A stretch of 5,114 nt of DNA, taken from an uncultured Eubacteriales bacterium (GTDB taxonomy: Bacteria > Bacillota > Clostridia > Oscillospirales > Acutalibacteraceae). Positions 1 to 5,114 of this stretch are shown piece after piece. The stretch lies in contig ONRO01000071.1 in the NCBI GenBank assembly GCA_900320235.1, forward strand, positions 1-5,114, given 5' to 3'. Both the position numbers and the translations under genes were made by a program. Position 1 is the stretch's first letter. Every line of letters starts with the position of its first letter. A model generated the notes under the pieces. The model had not been told where the DNA came from. It saw only the letters and a program-made list of their open reading frames with translations, and did no database searches.

Positions 1-19
1 ATTGCTGTTTTTGTGAAAA

Positions 20-50
20 AGATCCTTCGCTTGTGCTCAGGATGACAGGG
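20..50. repeat. Short palindromic, dispersed-repeat-like motif
   Basis: ATCCT (22-26) and AGGAT (39-43) form a perfect inverted repeat. An inner GC/GC pair (29-30 and 35-36) closes a TTGT loop, with a 2x2 mismatch between the two stems. Read on the minus strand the motif is CATCCTGAGC...GCGAAGGATC, which resembles short interspersed sequences often met between genes in gut bacterial genomes. That resemblance is from memory and cannot be tested from one copy. There is no T-tract, so it is not a usual intrinsic terminator. Confidence 0.4.
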
Positions 51-124
51 TATTCAAATTTCTTATTAAGAAAGTTGAATTCCGTGCTGCCGGAAAAATT
101 ATGCTTTTATATTCAGGTATACTG

Positions 125-133
125 TGTTATAAT
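125..133 (+). promoter_or_regulatory. Extended -10 promoter for the yfmF-yfmH-lgt-folD operon
   Basis: TGTTATAAT matches the extended -10 consensus TGnTATAAT exactly, with the TATAAT hexamer at 128-133. The expected -35 position (about 105-110, TTTTAT) is poor, which is common for extended -10 promoters. Transcription would start near 140, about 165 nt before the yfmF start codon. The region is AT-rich and the only strong candidate promoter before the operon. A second TATACT at 118-123 lacks a usable -35 and is less likely. Confidence 0.55.
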
Positions 134-139
134 AATTAT

Positions 140-304
140 GTGTATTCTTCTTTGCGACGGATGATTGGTTATGGCAGCCAAACGCATAGTTTATGTCCTG
201 ACTTTTTTATGGCCGGCAGGGAGTTCCTGCGCTCGTTTCGTGCTTCGCACAGGGCGGAATCTCCGGTGAGAATACACTGTACATTAAAAAATGGAGCTGA
301 TCAG
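140..304 (+). other. Long structured 5' leader of the operon
   Basis: About 165 nt separate the predicted transcription start from the yfmF start. The second half is clearly more GC-rich than its flanks. It contains two short perfect stems: GCAGG (216-220) with CCTGC (226-230), and GTGC (240-243) with GCAC (247-250). The frame of yfmF stays open through this stretch, but the encoded residues do not resemble the start of a YfmF protein. I recognise no known riboswitch core. It may be an untranslated leader, a remnant of an intergenic repeat, or both. Confidence 0.35.
293..296 (+). promoter_or_regulatory. Ribosome binding site of yfmF
   Basis: GGAG lies 8 nt before the ATG at 305. It supports that start over the in-frame ATG at 101, which would add 68 residues and lies upstream of the predicted promoter. 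Confidence 0.7.
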
Positions 305-1573
305 ATGTCAGATTTTGTGAGAAAGAATATCTGTGACGGGGTTGCCTTCGGCAGCATTACTGATGACAGATTCAAGATCGGCCGCCTGAGTGCGACCCTT
401 ATTACACCGCTTGACAGAAAAACAGCGGCTGCAAATGCACTGCTTTCATGCGTGCTTACACGTTCGTGCAAAAAATACCCGGATTTTACTGCGCTGAGCA
501 AAAAACTTGACAGCCTCTATGGTGCGGCACTGTACCCTTCTGTCAGACAAATTGGTGATTATCAGGCAGTTTCTGTCGCTGCCTCCGGGATCGAGGACAG
601 ATTTGCGCTTGACGGACAGTCAGTAAGCTCAGAGCTTGCAGAGCTTCTTTGCTCGATTCTTTTTGATCCCAACGTAGAAAACGGTCTTTTTAATGACGAA
701 GATATTGAGCAGGAAAGACGTCAGCTTATCGAAAATATTGATGCGGAATTCAATGAAAAGAGAATTTACGCAATAAAAAGATGCATTGACGAAATGTGCG
801 CGGAGGAAGCATATTCTATCGGAAGAAACGGCAGCAGAGAAGAAGTTCTTGCTCTGAAAAATGAGGATATCTATGCTGCTTGGAAGACTTTGCTTGCAAA
901 TGCAAGAGTTGAACTTACTATGCTCGGCAGCAGCAACCCTGAAAAAGCTTACAAGGGCTTTGAAGGTTATTTCGCAGGCAGCCCGAGAATGATCCCCCCG
1001 ACAGATGTCAGTGTCGGAAAACCGGAACAGGTAAAGCGTATTACCGAAAAAGAAGATCTTTCTCAGTCAAAGCTTGTAATGGGACTGAGAACTGCATATT
1101 TCAAAAATGACAGGGACTGCCTTGCTAATTCTGTAATGTCTGCAGTTCTTGGCGGCACACCGACTTCAAAGCTGTTTATGAATGTCCGTGAAAAGGAAAG
1201 CCTTTGTTATTACTGCGTGAGCAGGGTTGATAACAACAAGGGTATCATGCTTATCGACAGCGGAGTTGAAACAGAGAATATCTCAAGGACAGAGGAAAGC
1301 GTCCTTCGTCAGCTTGAGCTTATGAAAAAAGGCGAGATCACAAAGGCTGAGCTTGAAGAAGCAAAGCTTGCAATCAAGAATTCACTGCTTTCATCTCTTG
1401 ACAGCCTTGCTGCAATGCAGGGCTTCTATATTGGCGGTGTACTTCGTGAGGGTCAGATGTCCCCGGCTGAGGCGGCAGCTGCAACTGATGATGTGACAAT
1501 GGAACGTGTGATTGAGCTTGCAAATGCAGTTGAGCTTGATACTGTCTATGCACTCGAAGGAAACCGTGATTAA
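305..1573 (+). CDS. yfmF: M16-family protein, EF-P 5-aminopentanol modification-associated YfmF
   Basis: The 422-residue protein matches the usual length of the family, two M16 peptidase-like halves of about 200 residues each. The zinc motif HxxEH is absent. The matching N-terminal stretch reads ALSKKLDSLYGA (64-75), the LYGA segment typical of YfmF, so this subunit should not bind catalytic zinc. The second half is well conserved: LGGTPTSKLFMNVREKESLCYY (282-303) keeps the Arg (R295) and Tyr (Y302/Y303) used by active M16 pairs in substrate handling. In B. subtilis the homologue (ymfF) is required, with ymfH, for 5-aminopentanol modification of elongation factor P. The precise reaction is not known to me. 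It probably forms a cytoplasmic complex with YfmH, whose gene follows after 35 nt. No signal peptide is visible. Similar inactive/active M16 pairs occur in peptide-maturation clusters, but no precursor peptide is seen here. Family assignment is firm, the EF-P role is by homology. Confidence 0.88.
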   Translation: MSDFVRKNICDGVAFGSITDDRFKIGRLSATLITPLDRKTAAANALLSCVLTRSCKKYPDFTALSKKLDSLYGAALYPSVRQIGDYQAVSVAASGIEDRFALDGQSVSSELAELLCSILFDPNVENGLFNDEDIEQERRQLIENIDAEFNEKRIYAIKRCIDEMCAEEAYSIGRNGSREEVLALKNEDIYAAWKTLLANARVELTMLGSSNPEKAYKGFEGYFAGSPRMIPPTDVSVGKPEQVKRITEKEDLSQSKLVMGLRTAYFKNDRDCLANSVMSAVLGGTPTSKLFMNVREKESLCYYCVSRVDNNKGIMLIDSGVETENISRTEESVLRQLELMKKGEITKAELEEAKLAIKNSLLSSLDSLAAMQGFYIGGVLREGQMSPAEAAAATDDVTMERVIELANAVELDTVYALEGNRD

Positions 1574-1608
1574 GGAAGGGGGATTCGCCGCAGCAGGCGG
1601 CGGCTGAT
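1572..1608 (+). promoter_or_regulatory. yfmH translation initiation region with an SD-to-start hairpin
   Basis: A purine run AAGGAAGGGGG (1572-1582) overlaps the yfmF stop codon. Within it AAGGGGG (1576-1582) can pair over seven positions with the 16S tail, counting one G-U. It lies 26 nt before the yfmH ATG, too far for normal initiation. Between them CGCCGC (1586-1591) and GCGGCG (1597-1602) form a perfect 6-bp stem with an AGCAG loop. Folding it leaves about 9 nt between the SD and the ATG. A second SD candidate, AGGCGG (1595-1600), is 8 nt from the ATG but buried in the hairpin. Either way yfmH initiation probably depends on this hairpin. Confidence 0.6.
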
Positions 1609-2877
1609 ATGGATTTTACTAAGATAGAAAACAAACGTGTCGGAGAACATTATTTCCGTATGAAGCACAAAAGCGGTCTTACTGTTATAGTATATCCCAA
1701 AAAAGGCTTCAATTCCATCTATGCAAGCATGGGAACCAAGTTCGGATCAATTTATTCAAAGTTTATGTTTAACGGCAAAGAAGTTAACGTGCCCGATGGT
1801 ACAGCCCATTATCTTGAGCATAAGCTCTTTGAAAGCGAGGACGGAGATGCTTTTTCAAAATATGCAAAAACAGGAGCATCTGCTAATGCATTCACTTCAT
1901 TCGATATGACCTGCTATCTCTTTTCATGCACGGATAATTTCAGGGAATCTCTTGAAATACTTATCGATCTGATGCAGACTCCCTATTTCACAAAGGAAAC
2001 AGTTGCAAAGGAACAGGGTATTATCGGACAGGAGATCAAAATGTATGATGACAGCCCTGACTGGCGTGTAATGATGAACCTTTTCGGAGGTCTTTATCAC
2101 AACCACCCGATCAATATAGATATTGCCGGCAGCGTTGAAACCATCGCTGAGATCACTCCGGAAATTCTCTACGAATGCTATAACAGTTATTATAACCTCA
2201 ACAATATGGTTCTGACTGTTGTCGGAGGCGTTGATCCGCAGGAAGTGCTGAGCATTGTCGATGAAAAAATAAAACCCAGCGATGCAGTCGATACAAAACT
2301 TATTTTGCCTGAAGAACCGTATGAGGTTGTGAAAAGATATGCTGAACAGGTTATGCCTGTTGCTGTTCCGCTTTTTGATATCGGCTTCAAAGAGGACAGT
2401 ACAGATAAATACGCTACAAACAAGGAACAGCTCTGCACAAGTATTCTGATGAATGCCTTTGTCGGCGAAAGCTCTGCTTTATACCGCAGTCTGCTTGACA
2501 AGGGTCTTATCAATTCATCCTTCGGCTATGAATACCTTGAAGGTCTGGGCTACCGCTCTCTGATTCTTTCAGGTGAATCAAGAGATCCGAAGGCTGTTGC
2601 CGGGATCATTGACGCAGCAGTAAGAAAGCTTCACAAGGAGGGTATTACCCGTGAAGATTTTGAAAATGCTAAAAAAGTTGTTTACGGCAAAATGCTTGCA
2701 GGCTTTGACCATAAACAGTCAATAGCATCTGAGCTTATCAGCGGTGAATTCACAGGACGTGAAATTTTCGGGGCAGTGGACGCAGCAGCCGCAATTACCC
2801 TTGAAGATGTTAATGAAAGACTTGAAAAACAACTTGATGCTGATAACTGTTGTCTTTCAGTCGTAAAAGGAGAATAA
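1609..2877 (+). CDS. yfmH: M16-family zinc peptidase, EF-P 5-aminopentanol modification-associated YfmH
   Basis: This 422-residue protein is the metal-binding member of the pair. The inverted zinc motif HYLEH gives H67, E70 (catalytic base) and H71. The third ligand expected about 70-77 residues later is most likely E142, in EQGIIGQEIKMYDD (135-148), with E135 as the accompanying conserved acid. The following DSPDWR and YHNHPI (163-168) stretches are typical of YfmH. In the second half, where active M16 enzymes carry REKxGLAY, this protein has SALYRSLLDKGLINSSFGYEY (289-309), so the Arg of the Arg/Tyr pair seems missing. That fits division of labour with YfmF. The homologue ymfH in B. subtilis is needed for EF-P modification, and the natural substrate is unknown to me. 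The ATG at 1609 is the only usable start: no alternative start codon lies in frame between it and the yfmF stop, and the N-terminus fits the family. The stop is 2 nt before lgt. Confidence 0.9.
   Translation: MDFTKIENKRVGEHYFRMKHKSGLTVIVYPKKGFNSIYASMGTKFGSIYSKFMFNGKEVNVPDGTAHYLEHKLFESEDGDAFSKYAKTGASANAFTSFDMTCYLFSCTDNFRESLEILIDLMQTPYFTKETVAKEQGIIGQEIKMYDDSPDWRVMMNLFGGLYHNHPINIDIAGSVETIAEITPEILYECYNSYYNLNNMVLTVVGGVDPQEVLSIVDEKIKPSDAVDTKLILPEEPYEVVKRYAEQVMPVAVPLFDIGFKEDSTDKYATNKEQLCTSILMNAFVGESSALYRSLLDKGLINSSFGYEYLEGLGYRSLILSGESRDPKAVAGIIDAAVRKLHKEGITREDFENAKKVVYGKMLAGFDHKQSIASELISGEFTGREIFGAVDAAAAITLEDVNERLEKQLDADNCCLSVVKGE
2867..2872 (+). promoter_or_regulatory. Ribosome binding site of lgt inside the end of yfmH
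   Basis: AAGGAG lies 7 nt before the ATG at 2880 and is formed by the last sense codons of yfmH. This near-ideal site fixes the lgt start at 2880 rather than at the in-frame ATG at 2850, which lies within yfmH. The arrangement implies translational coupling. Confidence 0.85.
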
Positions 2878-2879
2878 TA

Positions 2880-3821
2880 ATGGATGAAGGAATATATCAT
2901 GTCAGCTTCCCAGGGCTTGGCATCGGGCCGATAACTGTCAACCGCACTGCTTTTACAGTCGGCGGCTTCAGCGTTTACTGGTATGGAATAATAATTGCAG
3001 TCGGCTTTGTTCTCGCATTGATTTTTGCAATGAAAAGTCTGAAACGCTATAAGATAAAACAGGAGCCTTTTATAGACTGTGTTATTGCGGGAATTGTCGC
3101 CGGAATAATCGGCGCAAGAGTCTATTATGTTGCCTTTTCATGGGACAATTACAAGGATAACCTTATGGAAGTTTTTGCTATCCATAACGGAGGACTTGCA
3201 ATTTACGGTGGAATCATCGGCGGACTTGGTGCAGCATGCATACTTGCAAAAATCATGAAGTTGAATATTCCGGCAATGCTCGATATCGGCGGTATGGGAT
3301 TTCTTATCGGTCAGGGTATCGGAAGATGGGGCAACTTTGTAAATCAGGAGGCTTTTGGCACTCCGACAGACCTTCCTTGGGGTATGGTCAGTGAAAACAC
3401 TGATAATATCGCAGTTCACCCATGTTTTTTCTATGAATCGGTCTGGTGTTTACTGGGTTTTTTCGTACTTTATTTCATCAGCCGGAAATGGCGCAGATTT
3501 GACGGTCAGATGTTCCTGCTTTATCTTATCTGGTACGGTTTTGAAAGAATGATAGTTGAGGGACTGCGCACAGACAGTCTTATGACACCGTTCCTGGGTC
3601 TGAGGGTTTCGCAGATACTATCCGGTGCACTTGTGATAATCGGCACAGTACTTCTGATAATAAATCTCAGACGTACAAAGTCAAAACCACTGTCTGACGG
3701 AGAAGAAGCTGACGAAAAAGATACTGTTCAGACAGCAGAATCAGAAAAATCAGAAGAAAAACCGCTGGCTGAGGAATCAGCTGCTGCGGAAGAAAAAATA
3801 AAAGAACAAACTGAAAAATAA
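2880..3821 (+). CDS. lgt: Prolipoprotein diacylglyceryl transferase Lgt
   Basis: Lgt moves a diacylglyceryl group from phosphatidylglycerol to the lipobox cysteine of prolipoproteins, the first step of lipoprotein maturation in the cytoplasmic membrane. The 313-residue product has about seven hydrophobic segments between residues 31 and 263. The family signature GRWGNFVNQEAFG is at 148-160, with R149 matching the essential R143 of E. coli. The HNGGLAIYGG stretch (102-111) matches the E. coli region carrying H103, but has Tyr (Y109) at that position, a variant I believe is common in Firmicutes. ER..VEGLRTD (222-232) matches the conserved charged region near the last membrane segment. After about residue 264 there is a hydrophilic tail of some 50 residues rich in Glu, Lys, Ser and Ala, making the protein longer than the common 260-290. 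The tail probably faces the cytoplasm, follows the positive-inside RRTKSK stop, and is likely disordered. Confidence 0.95.
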   Translation: MDEGIYHVSFPGLGIGPITVNRTAFTVGGFSVYWYGIIIAVGFVLALIFAMKSLKRYKIKQEPFIDCVIAGIVAGIIGARVYYVAFSWDNYKDNLMEVFAIHNGGLAIYGGIIGGLGAACILAKIMKLNIPAMLDIGGMGFLIGQGIGRWGNFVNQEAFGTPTDLPWGMVSENTDNIAVHPCFFYESVWCLLGFFVLYFISRKWRRFDGQMFLLYLIWYGFERMIVEGLRTDSLMTPFLGLRVSQILSGALVIIGTVLLIINLRRTKSKPLSDGEEADEKDTVQTAESEKSEEKPLAEESAAAEEKIKEQTEK

Positions 3822-3823
3822 TA

Positions 3824-3861
3824 CTCCTCGGTCTGATGAAAAAACTGAGGCAAAAAAGGAG
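3824..3861 (+). promoter_or_regulatory. lgt-folD spacer with a hairpin and the folD ribosome binding site
   Basis: CCTCGGT (3826-3832) pairs with ACTGAGG (3844-3850), counting one G-U, around an 11-nt A-rich loop. There is no T-tract, so it does not look like a terminator. The folD SD is AGGAG (3857-3861), 12 nt before the ATG at 3874. CTCCT (3824-3828) is exactly complementary to this SD, and that pairing would exclude the first stem. Alternative folds exposing or hiding the SD are therefore possible, though the 5-bp pairing is weak. Confidence 0.4.
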
Positions 3862-3873
3862 ATGCAAGTAAAA

Positions 3874-4728
3874 ATGGCAAAAATAATAAGCGGCAAAGAA
3901 GTATCTGCGAGCGTCAGAGCACAGGTCAAAAAAGAATGTGACGAACTCAAGGCAAAAGGTATTGCACCTGGACTTGCAGTTATCATTGTAGGTGACGATC
4001 CTGCTTCAAGAGTGTACGTCAACAACAAGAAAAAGGCTTGTGCAGATGTTGGTTTTGTATCAGAGGAATATGCACTTCCGGCAAGTACAACACTGACTGA
4101 ACTGCTCAAGCTTATTGACGAGCTGAATGTAAAAAAAGAAATCAACGGTATACTCTGTCAGCTTCCGCTGCCGGAGCATCTTGACGAAAAAGCTGTAATC
4201 AATGCAATTTCACCGCTGAAGGATGTTGATGCTTTTCATCCTTCAAATGTCGGAAAAATAATGATCGGAGATTATCATTTCCTTCCCTGCACACCGGCAG
4301 GTGTTATGGAAATGATACATACTGAGGGCATTGATGTCAATGGAAAGAACTGTGTTGTTATCGGCAGAAGCAATATTGTCGGCAAGCCGATGGCAATGCT
4401 TCTCCTTCACGAAAACGGAACTGTCACAATTTGTCACAGCAGAACAAAGAATCTCAAAGAGATCTGTGCTCAGGCAGATATACTTGTTGCCGCAGTCGGC
4501 AGACCGAAATTTGTTACAGCAGATATGGTCAAAGAGGGTGCAGTTGTCCTTGATGTAGGCATCAACAGAGATGAAAACGGCAAGCTTTGCGGAGATGTGG
4601 ATTTTGAATCCGTTGAGCCGAAAGCATCATACATTACACCTGTTCCAGGCGGAGTCGGACCAATGACTATTGCGATGCTGATGAAGAACACTCTCAAGGC
4701 AGCAAAAATACAGAACAATATTGACTGA
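3874..4728 (+). CDS. folD: Bifunctional methylenetetrahydrofolate dehydrogenase / methenyltetrahydrofolate cyclohydrolase FolD
   Basis: FolD interconverts 5,10-methylene-, 5,10-methenyl- and 10-formyl-tetrahydrofolate in the cytoplasm, usually with NADP(H), feeding purine and formyl-methionine synthesis. The 284-residue length is typical. The N-terminal catalytic domain shows SRVYVNNKKKA (45-55), with Y48 and the catalytic lysine K52, then GILCQLPLP (92-100) with Q96, and KDVDAFHP (116-123) with D119, matching Y50, K54, Q98 and D121 of the E. coli enzyme. The nucleotide-binding domain has GRSNIVGKPMAMLL (164-177) and the signature TPVPGGVGPMTIAML (255-269). All key residues are intact. The ATG at 3874 is preferred over the in-frame ATG at 3862, because the only SD directly abuts 3862 and leaves no spacing. 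MAKIISGKEVS is also the usual FolD N-terminus. It is the last gene of the operon, 12 nt before the terminator stem. Confidence 0.96.
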   Translation: MAKIISGKEVSASVRAQVKKECDELKAKGIAPGLAVIIVGDDPASRVYVNNKKKACADVGFVSEEYALPASTTLTELLKLIDELNVKKEINGILCQLPLPEHLDEKAVINAISPLKDVDAFHPSNVGKIMIGDYHFLPCTPAGVMEMIHTEGIDVNGKNCVVIGRSNIVGKPMAMLLLHENGTVTICHSRTKNLKEICAQADILVAAVGRPKFVTADMVKEGAVVLDVGINRDENGKLCGDVDFESVEPKASYITPVPGGVGPMTIAMLMKNTLKAAKIQNNID

Positions 4729-4739
4729 TAATTATTTCA

Positions 4740-4776
4740 GCGGCAGCCTTCAGACGGACTGCCGCTTTTTTCTTTT
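4740..4776 (+). terminator. Rho-independent terminator of the operon
   Basis: GCGGCAG (4740-4746) and CTGCCGC (4759-4765) form a perfect 7-bp GC-rich stem. It can extend by CC (4747-4748) with GG (4756-4757) across a bulged A. TTTTTTCTTTT follows at once (4766-4776). This is a textbook intrinsic terminator placed 11 nt after the folD stop. Confidence 0.92.
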
Positions 4777-4785
4777 GCGTCGATT

Positions 4786-4916
4786 AGTTTTGTATGAACG
4801 TGGGCGGAGTTATTACGCTTTTCGTATTTTCAGACATCAGTAAGTTTTATATGAACGTGTTCACATTTGTCAGGCTTTTTTCCTTTTATATCTGCATTCA
4901 GTTTCGTGTGAAAGGT
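4786..4916. repeat. Degenerate repeat with 57-nt period
   Basis: AGTTTTGTATGAACGTG (4786-4802) recurs as AGTTTTATATGAACGTG (4843-4859, 16 of 17 identical) and, more weakly, as AGTTTCGTGTGAAAGGT (4900-4916). The copies start exactly 57 nt apart both times. A fourth trace, ATTCAGCTT (4962-4970), mirrors ATTCAGTTT (4896-4904). The full 57-nt units 1 and 2 match at about 36 of 57 positions by eye, so these may be decayed tandem copies. Its function is unknown. Confidence 0.5.
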
Positions 4917-4973
4917 TGGCAAGCTTTATACACCTTTTGCTTTGCTTTTTCTGACTGCTTCATTCAGCTTAAG

Positions 4974-4993
4974 GCGTTCCCTTACGGAAACGC
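4974..4993. repeat. Short hairpin next to the long palindrome
   Basis: GCGTT (4974-4978) pairs with AACGC (4989-4993) and CC (4979-4980) with GG (4986-4987), with A4988 bulged and CTTAC as the loop. It lies 2 nt from the 62-nt palindrome and may belong to the same element. There is no T-tract on either strand. Confidence 0.45.
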
Positions 4994-4995
4994 GC

Positions 4996-5057
4996 CAAAA
5001 GAAAGGAACCACAAGAGGAAGGGCTTATGCCCCTCCTCTTAAGGTCCCTCTCTTTTG
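4996..5057 (-). repeat. 62-nt near-perfect palindrome, possible structured RNA element
   Basis: The two 29-nt arms (4996-5024 and 5029-5057) pair symmetrically around the loop 5025-5028 with no gaps. Twenty-four of 29 positions are Watson-Crick pairs. Four of the five exceptions (5003/5050, 5007/5046, 5012/5041, 5020/5033) are A opposite C, which become U-G wobbles in a minus-strand RNA. The fifth (5011/5042) is A-A, hence U-U. A minus-strand transcript would thus pair 28 of 29 positions, so the element is most likely oriented on that strand. No U-run follows on either strand, so it is not a standard terminator. A small mobile or REP/MITE-like element, or a structured RNA, are the main options. 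Confidence 0.6.
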
Positions 5058-5100
5058 AAATCTCTCCTCCTTAACTCTACCCCGCCCCCGCTGCGCTGCC

Positions 5101-5114
5101 CACCGCCTGCGGTG
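5101..5114. repeat. Perfect inverted repeat at the window edge
   Basis: CACCGC (5101-5106) and GCGGTG (5109-5114) are exact reverse complements around CT. The right arm ends at the last base, so the stem may be longer than seen. It sits in a C-rich stretch and may be one edge of the same intergenic element. Confidence 0.4.

Larger units (their letters stand above)
4777..5114. other. Noncoding tail of about 340 bases with repeats and palindromes
   Basis: No credible gene is visible on either strand. The first two thirds are T-rich on the plus strand and carry a periodic repeat. The last 120 bases hold three inverted repeats and end in C-rich sequence (5079-5114). An open frame of 82 codons on the plus strand (4794-5042) crosses the repeats, has no ribosome binding site and an improbable composition. 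The whole block could be one dispersed intergenic element, read on the minus strand, that continues beyond the window. Confidence 0.5.

Noticed and set aside
101..304. N-terminal extension of yfmF from the ATG at 101
   Set aside because: It begins upstream of the predicted promoter's -10 box, adds 68 residues not like the family, and the ATG at 305 has a good SD and gives the standard length.
197..304. Known riboswitch in the yfmF leader
   Set aside because: I found no match to the conserved cores I know (TPP, FMN, SAM, cobalamin). Only small local hairpins are visible.
2850..2879. Earlier in-frame lgt start at 2850
   Set aside because: It lies inside yfmH, whereas AAGGAG at the right distance and the family N-terminus point to 2880.
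3862..3873. Earlier in-frame folD start at 3862
   Set aside because: The SD AGGAG directly touches this ATG, leaving no spacing. The residues MQVK before MAKIISG are not typical of FolD.
4786..4916. CRISPR array suggested by regularly spaced repeats
   Set aside because: The repeat is only 17 nt, diverges quickly by the third copy, has no palindromic form, and the intervening sequences are themselves partly alike. No cas gene is near.
4898..4963. 21-codon minus-strand frame starting MKQSEKAKQK
   Set aside because: The only SD-like sequence (AAGGGA) is about 14 nt from the ATG, and the frame lies within repeat DNA. Without other copies or expression data it cannot be supported.
4794..5042. 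82-codon open frame on the plus strand after the terminator
   Set aside because: It lies directly behind a terminator, has no ribosome binding site, runs through the periodic repeat and half the palindrome, and has a Phe/Cys-rich composition typical of translated T-rich noncoding DNA.
4996..5057. Long palindrome as an intrinsic terminator
   Set aside because: Neither side is followed by a T-run on its strand, and the operon already ends at 4740-4776.
5034..5062. Minus-strand frame starting at an ATT 4 nt after AAGGAGG (5072-5066)
   Set aside because: It would need a rare ATT start, is about 30 codons long, and passes through the palindrome. The SD-like sequence is better treated as part of the repeat element.

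Overview
The window looks like the chromosome of a Gram-positive, moderate-GC member of the Clostridia. A Ruminococcus/Oscillospiraceae-type gut organism is the best guess, judged from protein style, Shine-Dalgarno use and gene content rather than any marker gene. It holds one complete four-gene operon on the plus strand. Repeat-like noncoding DNA lies at both ends.

Layout. Positions 1-304 hold no convincing gene. There is a short palindromic repeat-like motif (20-50), an extended -10 promoter (TGTTATAAT, 125-133) and a leader of about 165 nt with small hairpins. The operon follows: yfmF (305-1573), yfmH (1609-2877), lgt (2880-3821) and folD (3874-4728), closed by a strong Rho-independent terminator (4740-4776). 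The last ~340 bases (4777-5114) are noncoding. They contain a degenerate ~57-nt periodic repeat, a short hairpin, a 62-nt near-perfect palindrome and a perfect 6-bp inverted repeat at the window edge.

How the genes work together. YfmF and YfmH (ymfF/ymfH in Bacillus subtilis nomenclature) are a pair of M16-family proteins named for their genetic link to 5-aminopentanol modification of elongation factor P. Here the zinc site HxxEH is in YfmH only, while the C-terminal Arg/Tyr motif is recognisable in YfmF only. This suggests a two-subunit composite enzyme. Lgt starts lipoprotein maturation at the membrane and FolD handles one-carbon folate interconversion. Neither has an obvious biochemical tie to the protease pair, so the operon is best seen as housekeeping genes sharing transcription. 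Junctions are tight (35, 2 and 52 nt), and the first shows an unusual hairpin between a Shine-Dalgarno and the yfmH start.

Most of the window is ordinary. The points most worth a second look are the 62-nt palindrome, whose imperfections are almost all G-U pairs on the minus strand only, and the yfmF-yfmH junction hairpin.
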